The notes: a model not told the origin generated them from the sequence alone. A stretch of 7,489 nt of DNA from Alphaproteobacteria bacterium (GCA_017383325.1 JAFNYG010000047.1:1-7489); one strand, 5' to 3'; shown: positions 1 to 6,678, counted from the first letter of the stretch. Numbers and translations: made by a program.

Positions 1-2072
1 AGATTGAACCACGTTTGTTTTCTTTTAATGCGCCGATGGGGGCGTGTCAGAATTGCGATGGGTTAGGTGTGCAGTTGAATATGTCGCCTGATTTGGTGGT
101 GCCAGATCCATCTAAGTCTATTTTGGGTGGGGCAATTGCGCCGTGGTCGCGCGGAGGAATGCTGAGTCAATTTGAGCACTTGCTGGATGCGTTGCATAAA
201 AAATTCAAGATACCTATGTCTAAACCATGGCATACACTGACCCAGGAACAAAAAGATCTGATTTTATATGGCAGTGGGGATGAACCAATTAAAATAAACT
301 GGAATGGGTTTGTATATGAAAAACCATACGAAGGTGTTATCCCAAATATAGAGCGGCGTTGGCGCGAATCTGATTCTGAGGCAATGCGGACGGAATTAGC
401 AAAGTATCAATCTGAAAAGCCGTGTCCGGTATGTCATGGGAAACGATTGAATATTCATGCATTGTGTGTGCGTATAAATGATGCAGATATTATGGATGTT
501 TGTGATATGTCTGTGGGTGACAGTTTGCAGTGGTTCCGTGATTTGCCAAATCATTTGTCGCAAAAAGATAATGATATCGCCCGAATCGTTTTGCGTGAAA
601 TCACAGACAGGCTATATTTCTTGCAGAATGTTGGGTTGGGGTATTTGACGTTGTCACGTATGGCGGGGACTTTGTCAGGGGGTGAAGCCCAGCGTATTCG
701 TCTGGCGTCACAAATTGGCAGTGGGCTGTCTGGGGTTTTGTATGTTTTAGATGAGCCGTCTATTGGTTTGCACCAGGCGGATAATGATAAGCTGTTGGAA
801 ACGCTGAAGATGTTGCGTGACAAGGATAATACGGTTATCGTTGTTGAACATGATGAAGATGCAATGCGTGCGGCTGATTACTTGGTGGATATTGGACGTG
901 GGGCAGGTATAAATGGTGGAAATGTTATTGCGCACGGAACGCCCGCCCAGGTAATAAAGAATAAAAATTCAATTACAGGACAATACTTGTCTGGGGTTCG
1001 TAAAATCGAAGTGCCCAAAAAACGTCGTGCTGGTAATGGAAAATCGATTGTTGTGTCGGGGGCGCGTGGAAATAATCTGAAAAATGTGACGGTTGAATTT
1101 CCATTGGGTAAATTTATAGCGTTGACGGGTGTGTCAGGGTCTGGCAAATCGACACTGTTGTTAAATACGCTGTATCCGGCATTGATGCGTGCACTCTATA
1201 ATTCAAAAATAGAGACCGGTGCGCACGACATTATTCGTGGTATGGAAAATATAGACAAGGTTGTAGATATAGACCAGTCGCCAATTGGACGCAGCCCGCG
1301 CAGCAATCCGGCGACGTATACGGGTGTGTTTGGCGATATACGTGATTTCTTTGCGGGCCTGCCAGAGGCAAAGGCACGTGGGTATGGACCGGGACGGTTT
1401 TCGTTTAATGTCAAGGGTGGACGTTGCGAGGCATGTCAGGGTGACGGACAGATTAAAATTGAAATGAACTTCTTGGCCGATGTGTATGTGGAATGCGATT
1501 GCTGTCATGGTTCGCGATATAATGAAGAAACGTTGGCGGTTAAATACAAGGGAAAGTCAATTGCAGATGTCCTGAATATGACTGTGGAAGAGGCGTACAG
1601 GTTTTTTGTAAATGTGCCGAAAATTGCCAGAAAATTGGAACTGCTGAAGCGTGTGGGACTGGATTATATCAAATTGGGACAAAGTTCGTTGGATTTGTCT
1701 GGGGGCGAGGCCCAGCGTATCAAATTGTCCAAAGAACTGGCAGCACGCAGTACAGGTGAAACAATTTATATCTTGGACGAGCCAACAACAGGTTTGCATT
1801 TTGAAGATATAAAAATGCTGTTATCAGTTTTGCATGAATTGGTCGAACAGGGCAATACGGTTATTGTTATCGAACATAATTTGGAAGTGATTAAAACTGC
1901 GGATTGGATTATAGATCTGGGCCCAACAGGTGGTGCAGGTGGCGGTCAGGTCATTGCAACCGGTACGCCAGAACAGGTGGCGGATGTTGCCGCGTCGCAG
2001 ACAGGAAAATATTTGCAACGCTATCTGGACAAACCGTCAAAAAATAGTAAAATAAAAGCGAAAAAGGAGTAG
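1..2072 (+). CDS. uvrA: UvrA, excinuclease ABC subunit A (5' end outside window)
   Basis: Damage-recognition ATPase of nucleotide excision repair; dimeric UvrA scans DNA and loads UvrB at lesions. The reading frame is open from base 3 ([18 protein letters not shown]), so the TTG at 15 is not the true start. About 260 N-terminal residues of the usual ~940 (first Walker A and the first CxxC of zinc module 1) lie upstream. Visible in order: second CxxC of zinc module 1 (CQNC, nt 45-56); a CPVC pair near nt 421; ABC signature 1 [13 protein letters not shown] (from nt 672) with Walker [10 protein letters not shown]; Walker A of the second ATPase GVSGSGKST (1128-1154); zinc module 2, CEAC (from 1425) and CDCC (1494-1505); signature 2 [11 protein letters not shown]; Walker [12 protein letters not shown]; and [19 protein letters not shown]. 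Nothing is missing or broken. The C-terminus ends in a lysine-rich tail. It is the first visible gene of a tight cluster, ending 2 nt before the next ATG. Confidence 0.97.
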   Translation, partial: IEPRLFSFNAPMGACQNCDGLGVQLNMSPDLVVPDPSKSILGGAIAPWSRGGMLSQFEHLLDALHKKFKIPMSKPWHTLTQEQKDLILYGSGDEPIKINWNGFVYEKPYEGVIPNIERRWRESDSEAMRTELAKYQSEKPCPVCHGKRLNIHALCVRINDADIMDVCDMSVGDSLQWFRDLPNHLSQKDNDIARIVLREITDRLYFLQNVGLGYLTLSRMAGTLSGGEAQRIRLASQIGSGLSGVLYVLDEPSIGLHQADNDKLLETLKMLRDKDNTVIVVEHDEDAMRAADYLVDIGRGAGINGGNVIAHGTPAQVIKNKNSITGQYLSGVRKIEVPKKRRAGNGKSIVVSGARGNNLKNVTVEFPLGKFIALTGVSGSGKSTLLLNTLYPALMRALYNSKIETGAHDIIRGMENIDKVVDIDQSPIGRSPRSNPATYTGVFGDIRDFFAGLPEAKARGYGPGRFSFNVKGGRCEACQGDGQIKIEMNFLADVYVECDCCHGSRYNEETLAVKYKGKSIADVLNMTVEEAYRFFVNVPKIARKLELLKRVGLDYIKLGQSSLDLSGGEAQRIKLSKELAARSTGETIYILDEPTTGLHFEDIKMLLSVLHELVEQGNTVIVIEHNLEVIKTADWIIDLGPTGGAGGGQVIATGTPEQVADVAASQTGKYLQRYLDKPSKNSKIKAKKE
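2064..2069 (+). promoter_or_regulatory. Shine-Dalgarno AAGGAG for the M-domain gene, inside the end of uvrA
   Basis: AAGGAG sits in the last codons of uvrA, 5 nt before the ATG at 2075. It is the best ribosome binding site in the window. It fixes the start of the downstream M-domain protein and argues that this short protein is deliberately translated, not the remnant of a longer Ffh. Confidence 0.8.
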
Positions 2073-2074
2073 TT

Positions 2075-2608
2075 ATGTTTGGATTTGGTAAAAAGAAAGA
2101 AAAGGCACAGGTTAATAATATCACTGATGCAGATATCAAGGCTGCAGAAAAGGATTTAGGCGTAGATAAAATGCCTGCCGGGATGAAAGAGACTGCCCAA
2201 CGAATGATGAGTGGCGAATTCGATATGAATGATATGTTGGCCCAGTTGAAACAGATTAAAAAGATGAGCAATTTTAGTGGACTGTTGAAAATGGTTCCGG
2301 GGATGAGTGGTGCTGTGTCTGCAATGAAAGAAAAAATCAAAGATGGCAGCGTCGATGCCCAGATTAAGATTTTAGAGGCAATGACCCCTGCAGAACGTGC
2401 AGAACCAGAAAAGGTGTTCGCCAATGCCAAGGCGCGTATTGCCCAAACGGCAGGCTGTACAGTACGTGACGTTGAACATATTATAAAGCAATACACCAAG
2501 ATGAAACAGCAGATGGCCATGATTCAGCGTATGGGCGGAATGGAGGCCGTAATGCAAAAAATGCAACAGCAGGGTGGTATTCCAGGCGCAAAACCACAGG
2601 TTGGTTAA
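2075..2608 (+). CDS. Stand-alone SRP54/Ffh M-domain-like protein (no N or G domain)
   Basis: The 177-residue product aligns by eye with the C-terminal methionine-rich M domain of Ffh, the SRP protein that binds signal peptides and 4.5S RNA. Residues 43-79 (RMMSGEFDMNDMLAQL, then KKMSNFSGLLKMVPGM) match the Ffh stretch around GEFTLEDFLEQLxQMKKMG..LLGMLPGM. Residues 100-140 (ILEAMTPAERAEPE, then ARIAQTAGCTVRDVEHIIKQY) match IIxSMTPxERxxPxx..RRxRIAxGSGxxxxxVNxLLKQF. I count 19 methionines, many in the C-terminal tail (143-163). Residues 1-30 are a charged linker beginning MFGFGKKKEK. The N and GTPase domains (about 300 residues in normal Ffh) are absent, and upstream is intact uvrA. The RNA-contacting loop is changed: GSG becomes TAG, VN becomes VE, and one arginine is lost. 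A full-length Ffh probably exists elsewhere; this may be a paralogue or accessory signal-peptide/RNA binder. Homology is clear, function is not. Stop TAA at 2606-2608. Confidence 0.82.
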   Translation: MFGFGKKKEKAQVNNITDADIKAAEKDLGVDKMPAGMKETAQRMMSGEFDMNDMLAQLKQIKKMSNFSGLLKMVPGMSGAVSAMKEKIKDGSVDAQIKILEAMTPAERAEPEKVFANAKARIAQTAGCTVRDVEHIIKQYTKMKQQMAMIQRMGGMEAVMQKMQQQGGIPGAKPQVG

Positions 2609-2618
2609 TTTTAGGCAG

Positions 2619-2870
2619 ATGGATATGGGCGTTATAGAAAAAATTGTGTCTGTAAAGACCGAGATGAAGCCATTGTTTTTCAGTGATACAGAATTAGTGC
2701 GGTTTTACACCGTAAAAACTGATGGCGCGCCAGGGCACAATCAATATCATTTGTCTGAATATCGATTTGATGGGGTGCCACAGCCGGGACGCTATATGAA
2801 ATATGTTGCAGATGCGGCGGCGCTGAACAGTACGTTCGGTGTTTATTGGCGGATTCAAAAAGAAAGATAA
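2619..2870 (+). CDS. Small hypothetical protein between the M-domain gene and rlmE
   Basis: Not recognised. It encodes 83 residues from ATG 2619, or 81 from ATG 2625; the AGGCAG at 2613-2618 is better spaced (6 nt) for the second. An in-frame GTG at 2574 lies inside the preceding gene and is unlikely. The protein is polar, with no signal peptide, membrane helix or cysteine cluster. Aromatic-rich segments (LVRFYTVKT, HLSEYRFDGVPQPGRYMKY, GVYWRIQKER) suggest a small beta-rich fold. It lies 10-16 nt after the M-domain stop, and its TAA shares its last base with the rlmE ATG, so all are probably co-translated. Codon use resembles its neighbours. The packing argues it is a real gene; no function can be assigned. 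Confidence 0.6.
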   Translation: MDMGVIEKIVSVKTEMKPLFFSDTELVRFYTVKTDGAPGHNQYHLSEYRFDGVPQPGRYMKYVADAAALNSTFGVYWRIQKER

Positions 2871-3529
2871 TGAAAATAATAAATAAAAAGATTGCGGGTA
2901 AGAAATCTTCGGTTGCGTGGCTGCAACGCCAGGCGGCCGATCCGTATGTTGCACGTGCACAAAAAGACGGATATCGGGCACGTGCGGCATATAAATTGAT
3001 TGAAATGAACGAAAAGTTCAAGTTTTTGCGTAACGGTCAGGTTGTCGTGGATTTAGGGGCGGCGCCGGGGTCTTGGTCGCAGTATATCGCGCGCACATAT
3101 CCAAAATCACGTGTCTTTGCGATGGATCTATTGGAAATTTCACCAATCGTTGGGGTTGAAACGTACCAGGGTGATTTTACAAGTGATGATGCGTTGCAAT
3201 GGCTGGAAGAAAAATTGGGGTTGCAGTCTGACGAGATGGGGGGCGGTACAGCAGATGTTATTGTGTCTGATATGGCACCAAATACGGTTGGACACAAAAA
3301 AACAGACCATATTCGACAGATGGTTTTGTTGGAGTATGCACTGGATTTTGCGCTGCGTGCATTAAAGCCAGGTGGGACATTCGTTTGTAAATCGTTTACA
3401 GGTGGCACAACCCAGGATTTGTTAAAGCAAATCAAGGGGCATTTTGAATCTGTGCACCATATAAAACCGCCATCTTCGCGTAAAGATAGTGTTGAGATGT
3501 TTATTGTTGCAATGGGATTTCGTGGATAG
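2870..3529 (+). CDS. rlmE: RlmE (FtsJ/RrmJ), 23S rRNA uridine-2'-O-methyltransferase
   Basis: SAM-dependent enzyme that 2'-O-methylates the A-loop uridine (U2552 in E. coli) on the 50S subunit late in assembly. From ATG 2870 it is 219 residues, close to the family's usual 205-240. The SAM-binding motif I is VVVDLGAAPGSW (58-69). The K-D-K-E catalytic set is complete: K42 (RAAYKLIEM), D134 (VSDMAPNT), K174 (FVCKSF) and E209 (DSVEMFIVAMGF). The basic N-terminus (KIINKKIAGKK) suits rRNA binding. I prefer ATG 2870 over the in-frame TTG at 2846, because it forms a TAATG overlap with the preceding stop and avoids an overlap of about 25 nt. No strong Shine-Dalgarno is visible (only AAAGAAAG), consistent with translational coupling. 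The GHKKTDHIR segment and GFRG end look alphaproteobacterial. It is the last gene of the cluster before a terminator. Confidence 0.95.
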   Translation: MKIINKKIAGKKSSVAWLQRQAADPYVARAQKDGYRARAAYKLIEMNEKFKFLRNGQVVVDLGAAPGSWSQYIARTYPKSRVFAMDLLEISPIVGVETYQGDFTSDDALQWLEEKLGLQSDEMGGGTADVIVSDMAPNTVGHKKTDHIRQMVLLEYALDFALRALKPGGTFVCKSFTGGTTQDLLKQIKGHFESVHHIKPPSSRKDSVEMFIVAMGFRG

Positions 3530-3532
3530 AAC

Positions 3533-3556
3533 AACCGCCGTTTCGGCGGTTTTTTT
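3533..3556 (+). terminator. Rho-independent terminator after rlmE
   Basis: A perfect 8-bp stem AACCGCCG / CGGCGGTT (3533-3540 and 3544-3551) with a TTT loop runs into a T-tract through 3556, four nt after the rlmE stop. The T-tract is on the + strand only. Read on the - strand, the hairpin is followed by GTTCTATCC, so it would be at best a weak terminator for rnhA. The T-tract overlaps the rnhA stop codon (complement of 3555-3557). Confidence 0.9.
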
Positions 3557-3986
3557 AGTTTTTTAAATGTTCGGCGGCGGTGCGGGCCAATTTGTCAACG
3601 CGTTCGTTCATTTCGTCGCCGTTGTGTCCGCGAACCCAAAACCAATGTATTTTTTTTGTAGCAACCAATTCGTCTAATTTTTGCCACAGGTCTTGGTTCT
3701 TGACAGGTTTCTTTGTTGATGTGCGCCAATTATTTTTTTTCCAGTTTTTTATCCATATTTGTACGCCGTTTTTTACGTATTGGCTGTCCGTGTGGATTTC
3801 CAGTTCGTCGTGTCGGCGTGCGGCAGTCAGTGCGCATATCACCGCCATCAATTCCATGCGATTGTTTGTTGTGTTTTTTTCGCCGCCATTGCGTTCCGCG
3901 ATATGTGTGCCATCGGTTGCGACAAAGCCCCAGCCCCCTGGGCCGGGGTTGCCCAAACACGAACCGTCAGTCCAAATTTTTAACAT
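3555..3986 (-). CDS. rnhA: Ribonuclease HI
   Basis: Endonuclease that cleaves the RNA strand of RNA-DNA hybrids (R-loops, primer remnants) with two divalent metals. The 143-residue product from the ATG at 3986 matches the usual 150-155. The carboxylate set is intact: D7 (IWTDGSCLGNPGPGGWG), E45 (NNRMELMAVI), D67 (IHTDSQYVKNGV) and D131 (NERVDKLAR), with the flexible-loop histidine H121 (WVRGHNGDEMNERVD). The basic handle region is present (IKNWKKNNWRTSTKKPVKNQDLW), so this is the substrate-binding, E. coli-type enzyme. The open frame extends 34 codons further upstream into tkt, but the family start MLKIWTDG and an AAGGA (complement of 3997-4001, 10 nt upstream) decide for 3986. Its 5' end faces tkt across 35 bp; its 3' end abuts the rlmE terminator. 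Confidence 0.95.
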   Translation of the reverse strand: MLKIWTDGSCLGNPGPGGWGFVATDGTHIAERNGGEKNTTNNRMELMAVICALTAARRHDELEIHTDSQYVKNGVQIWIKNWKKNNWRTSTKKPVKNQDLWQKLDELVATKKIHWFWVRGHNGDEMNERVDKLARTAAEHLKN

Positions 3987-4005
3987 TTTATGTCTGTCCT
4001 TTTTA

Positions 4006-4020
4006 TGATATAATATCATA
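4006..4020. promoter_or_regulatory. Symmetric divergent promoter for tkt (+) and rnhA (-)
   Basis: On the + strand TGATATAAT (4006-4014) is a perfect extended -10 element (TGn plus TATAAT at 4009-4014), placing the tkt start site near 4021-4022, at its ATG. The same DNA is almost palindromic (ATGATATAATATCAT, 4005-4019), so the - strand reads TGATATTAT, an extended -10 with a 5/6 match that would start rnhA near 4003. No good -35 box is seen for either direction, as expected for TGn promoters. Confidence 0.7.
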
Positions 4021-4021
4021 C

Positions 4022-5803
4022 ATGAACTATAATTCCAAAGATTTAAAAGAAATGGCAAATGCCGTCCGTGCGTGGGCGTTGTATGCAATACGTGCCGCAG
4101 GCAGTGGACACGTCGGAATCGTTCTGGGGGCGGCAGATATTATTACTGTTATTTATGCAAATTTTTTGCGCCGTGGGCGTGATCGATTCGTTATGTCGGC
4201 CGGTCATGGCAGTGCGCTGTTATATTCTGTGCTGAAATTGTCGGGGTATAATGTTGGGGATATGGAATCGTTCAGAAAGATTGGTGGGTTGCCTGGGCAT
4301 CCGGAATATGGAATTGATGGGGTTGATGCAACAACGGGACCATTGGGGCAGGGGGTCGCAAACGCAGTCGGTATGGCGATGGCGGCAAAAATAAAAAAAT
4401 CAGATACGTATGTGTATTGTTTGTGTTCTGATGGGGATTTGATGGAAGGTGTCGCCCAAGAATCAATTGCGTTGGCTGGGCGGTATAGGTTGAATAATCT
4501 GGTGCTGTTGTGGGATGATAATGGTGTTAGTATTGATGGCGCAGCACAGACGGACATTGATGTTTGTTCGCGTATGACAGCGGCCGGGTGGCGTGTTATT
4601 AGTGTTGATGGACATGATTTTGTGCGGATTGGGCGGGCAATAGAAAACGCAAAGAAATCAGATGTGCCTGTGTTTATTCAATGTAAAACAGAAATTGGAC
4701 GTGGAACGTCTGTTGCAGGGACAAGCAAGGCCCATGGTTTCGGTGTGTCTGATTCTGAATTAGGGCATTTGGTGCAGGAATTGATGTCGCCGATCGGGGA
4801 CCAATTGTGGCGCAATGTTGCAATGGAACAGGTGGCGGTGGTCGCGGGGGATGTTGAGTATACTTTGCCACATGCTGTTTTGTCGGATGTGCCGGAAAAT
4901 GTGTCGACGCGTGAATTGTCGGGTATGTATCTGAATGCGCTGTTACAGGCAGGGGCAGATATCGTTGGGGGCAGTGCAGACTTGGGGGGCAGTACAAATG
5001 TTCGTGTGTCTGCGTCGCGTGATATTGTGGCCGGTGATTTTACGGGTAATTATATAAACTTTGGTGTGCGCGAAGGTGCGATGGCGGCGATATTAAATGG
5101 TATGGCATTGTCTGGGGTGCGCGTGTTTGGATCGACATTTTTGGTGTTTAGTGATTATATGCGGCCCGCAATGCGGTTGAGTGCGTTGATGGGTTTGCCT
5201 GTGGTTTATGTTTTGACGCATGACAGTGTTGCAGTTGGTGAAGATGGACCAACGCATCAGCCGATTGAGCAATTGCCGTCACTGCGAATGATTCCGAATA
5301 TGAATGTTTTTCGTCCGTGCAATGGATCAGAGATTATATATTCGTGGCGACGTGCGCTGACGGAAAAAACGTGTCCGTCCTGTATTGTGTTATCCCGTCA
5401 AAGGGTGCGACAAATTTCGACGCCGTTGGGGGCGGATTTGTCGTGTGGCGCATATGTCATAAGGGGGGCAAAAACATCGCGTGTGCGCGTGACAATTTTG
5501 GCAACAGGGACAGAGGTGCCACTGGCAATTGCGGTTGCGGATCGCTTAGGGGATTGGGTTCAGGTGGTTTCAGTGCTGTTAGTTTCTGATTTTCGTAAAC
5601 AGTCGCCGGAATATAAGCGGCAGTTGCTGTGTGGGTTTGTTGTCGCGATTGAGGCCGCCGCCACTGCGCCATGGTTTGAATTTGCGGATGCAGTTGTTGG
5701 GATTGATCGGTTTGGTGTGTCGGGGCCGGGCGCGTGCGTATATTCTGAAATGGGGTTTGATGCGGATATAATTGCAAATGATATCAAAGATAAGATTAAA
5801 TAG
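4022..5803 (+). CDS. tkt: Transketolase (short form, 593 aa)
   Basis: Thiamine-diphosphate enzyme that moves two-carbon ketol units between pentose phosphate and glycolytic sugars; acts in the cytosol as a dimer. Family residues (E. coli TktA equivalents from memory): H30 (H26), H62 (H66), H93 in PGHPEYG (H100), the ThDP/metal motif SDGDLMEG with D137 (D155), N167 in WDDNGVSIDG (N185), H238 (H261), R297 (R358), S324 (S385), catalytic E351 in FGVREGAM (E411), H400 (H461), D408 and H412 in EDGPTHQP (D469, H473), R459 (R520). It is about 70 residues shorter than TktA (663); the offset jumps by about 38 between H238 and R297, the linker between the PP and Pyr domains. Substitutions: SGHPG to SGHVG, SNGHGS to SAGHGS, and GES to GVS near the end. 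ATG 4022 aligns with the family N-terminus; there is no Shine-Dalgarno, and the promoter lies directly upstream. The 103 upstream in-frame codons overlap rnhA and are not part of the gene. Confidence 0.94.
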   Translation: MNYNSKDLKEMANAVRAWALYAIRAAGSGHVGIVLGAADIITVIYANFLRRGRDRFVMSAGHGSALLYSVLKLSGYNVGDMESFRKIGGLPGHPEYGIDGVDATTGPLGQGVANAVGMAMAAKIKKSDTYVYCLCSDGDLMEGVAQESIALAGRYRLNNLVLLWDDNGVSIDGAAQTDIDVCSRMTAAGWRVISVDGHDFVRIGRAIENAKKSDVPVFIQCKTEIGRGTSVAGTSKAHGFGVSDSELGHLVQELMSPIGDQLWRNVAMEQVAVVAGDVEYTLPHAVLSDVPENVSTRELSGMYLNALLQAGADIVGGSADLGGSTNVRVSASRDIVAGDFTGNYINFGVREGAMAAILNGMALSGVRVFGSTFLVFSDYMRPAMRLSALMGLPVVYVLTHDSVAVGEDGPTHQPIEQLPSLRMIPNMNVFRPCNGSEIIYSWRRALTEKTCPSCIVLSRQRVRQISTPLGADLSCGAYVIRGAKTSRVRVTILATGTEVPLAIAVADRLGDWVQVVSVLLVSDFRKQSPEYKRQLLCGFVVAIEAAATAPWFEFADAVVGIDRFGVSGPGACVYSEMGFDADIIANDIKDKIK

Positions 5804-5806
5804 CTG

Positions 5807-6499
5807 ATGTCGGAATATGTTTTTACATTGTCGTCGGGTGAAGAAATTCCAGTTGTAATTACAACCAGACGCGGGTTGCGTAATATTACATTGCGGCCGA
5901 AAACAAATCCAAAACGTGAAATTTATATATCTAAGCCATGGTTAGTGTCGGAAAAGGTTGCGATTAAATTTTTGCTTTCTAAACAAAAGTGGGTTGAGTG
6001 TGTGTTTCAAAAATGCCCGGCCAAGGTTTGCTTGGTGCCGGGTGATAGTATCGAATTTTTAGGAAAAATGCTTGAATTGCGACATGATTCGACAATGCGT
6101 TCGAATAAATTAATTGGTGATGTTTTGTGTGTCGGTGGTGATTTGTCTATGTTTGAACGGCGTGTTCGTGATTTTATCAAGGCGGAATTTTTGGTTGAGT
6201 TAAAAAAAATAATACGCGCAACCCCGCATGAGTTTTGGCCGAAACGGATTGCATTGCGTGATACCACCAGTCGATGGGGCAGCTGTTCGTCAACGGGAAC
6301 GATGTCTTTTTCGTGGCGTTTGGCGTTCGCGCCAGCGGATGTTATGCGATATGTCGTTATGCATGAATTGGCGCATGTGCGTCATATGGACCATTCACCA
6401 GAATTCTGGGCGACAGTGCGTGATTTGTATGGCCCAGGGGTCGAACGGGCAAAACGTTGGCTGAAACAGAATGGTGGGCAACTGCACAAATATTTTTGA
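5807..6499 (+). CDS. YgjP-type zinc metallopeptidase (M48/SprT-like, DUF45 family)
   Basis: The 230-residue product has the family layout. An N-terminal beta-rich half carries RRGLRNITLRPKT (21-33) and FLLSKQKWVEC (55-65). The C-terminal metal-binding half carries TSRWGSCSSTGTMSFSWRLAFAP (about 154-176), followed by zinc motif HELAH (186-190) and the downstream HSPEFW with the likely third ligand H196. Length matches the usual 220-240. Such proteins are annotated as SprT-family or M48-family zinc metallopeptidases; E. coli YgjP has also been reported as a UTP pyrophosphatase, so the substrate is uncertain. No signal peptide or membrane segment, so cytosolic. The ATG is 3 nt after the tkt TAG without a clear Shine-Dalgarno, implying translational coupling to tkt, although I see no metabolic link. 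It ends with TGA, and no intrinsic terminator follows closely. Confidence 0.9.
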   Translation: MSEYVFTLSSGEEIPVVITTRRGLRNITLRPKTNPKREIYISKPWLVSEKVAIKFLLSKQKWVECVFQKCPAKVCLVPGDSIEFLGKMLELRHDSTMRSNKLIGDVLCVGGDLSMFERRVRDFIKAEFLVELKKIIRATPHEFWPKRIALRDTTSRWGSCSSTGTMSFSWRLAFAPADVMRYVVMHELAHVRHMDHSPEFWATVRDLYGPGVERAKRWLKQNGGQLHKYF

Positions 6500-6543
6500 T
6501 TTTTTATGAAAACGTACCTGTGGTAATGGCGTGTGGGGTGCGG

Positions 6544-6549
6544 TATAAT
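6544..6549 (+). promoter_or_regulatory. Candidate -10 box (TATAAT) upstream of the structured element
   Basis: A perfect TATAAT in a locally G-rich stretch, followed by GTG as in the hisS promoter. It would start transcription near 6556, just ahead of the inverted-repeat structure. There is no recognisable -35 at 16-18 bp and no exact TGn, so the call rests on the hexamer and its position. Confidence 0.4.
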
Positions 6550-6555
6550 GTGTAT

Positions 6556-6660
6556 GTTCTTTCCTGGGGGCGCGAAAATCGCCGGTCGCAGATGTTAAAA
6601 GCAAGAAAATCTTTTCTTTCGTCATTTGCGTGCTTGGTTGGTGGTTGCGCCCCGCCTGAA
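6556..6660 (+). ncRNA. Candidate structured small RNA (rod-like nested hairpin)
   Basis: Four nested pairing blocks can be drawn by hand. GGGGCGC 6567-6573 pairs with GCGCCCC 6647-6653. AATCGCC 6577-6583 pairs with GGTGGTT 6640-6646 (two G-U pairs). GCAGATG 6588-6594 pairs with CATTTGC 6623-6629 (one G-U). AAGAAA 6603-6608 pairs with TTTCTT 6613-6618 around an ATCT loop. TTC 6561-6563 with GAA 6658-6660 could extend the base. A TATAAT lies about 7 nt before the predicted start. It does not show the GGAAGGAAGC apical motif of 4.5S RNA, and I do not recognise it as 6S RNA, tmRNA or RNase P. No U-tract terminator follows, so the 3' end is unknown. It could instead be a processed leader element of hisS or chance pairing. 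Confidence 0.35.
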
Positions 6661-6678
6661 ATTGTTATTTATACTTGA
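6592..6678 (+). CDS. Possible 28-residue lipoprotein-like micropeptide
   Basis: ATG 6592 opens a short frame with a basic N-terminus (MLKARKSFL), a short hydrophobic stretch (FACLVGG), a cysteine in a loose lipobox context (LVGGC) and the tail APPEIVIYT. It has no Shine-Dalgarno, an unusually short hydrophobic core, and it overlaps the inverted-repeat structure, whose pairing would constrain the same bases. Chance is at least as likely; listed because nothing else explains the stretch as coding. Confidence 0.12.
   Translation: MLKARKSFLSSFACLVGGCAPPEIVIYT

Noticed and set aside
1951..2520. 189-aa - strand frame opposite the M-domain gene
   Set aside because: Hydrophobic shadow of a methionine- and lysine-rich + strand gene; no recognisable domain, and it overlaps two well-supported genes.
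2075..2608. M-domain gene as a decayed remnant of full-length ffh
   Set aside because: It has its own start codon and strong ribosome binding site, no interrupted NG coding sequence upstream, and an intact frame with a normal stop.
4005..4019. Near-palindrome as a repressor operator
   Set aside because: The symmetry is fully explained by extended -10 elements on both strands; an operator remains possible but is not needed.
3713..4021. 103-codon N-terminal extension of transketolase upstream of 4022
   Set aside because: It overlaps rnhA on the other strand, has no transketolase similarity, and would have to cross the promoter. The family N-terminus begins at about 4022.
4255..4360. Runs of G in tkt as possible G-quadruplexes
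   Set aside because: The runs are irregularly spaced and follow from the general G+T bias and GGG codon use of the gene.
6554..6598. 14-codon ORF (MFFPGGAKIAGRRC) near the predicted sRNA start
   Set aside because: Too short, no ribosome binding site, no histidine run as in a his attenuator leader, and it lies in paired sequence.
6395..6625. 76-aa - strand frame across the end of the metallopeptidase gene
   Set aside because: Overlaps a real gene, shows low-complexity shadow composition, and has no ribosome binding site or recognised motif.
6556..6660. 4.5S (SRP) RNA identity for the structured element
   Set aside because: Tempting because of the M-domain gene nearby, but the conserved GGAAGGAAGC apical motif is absent.
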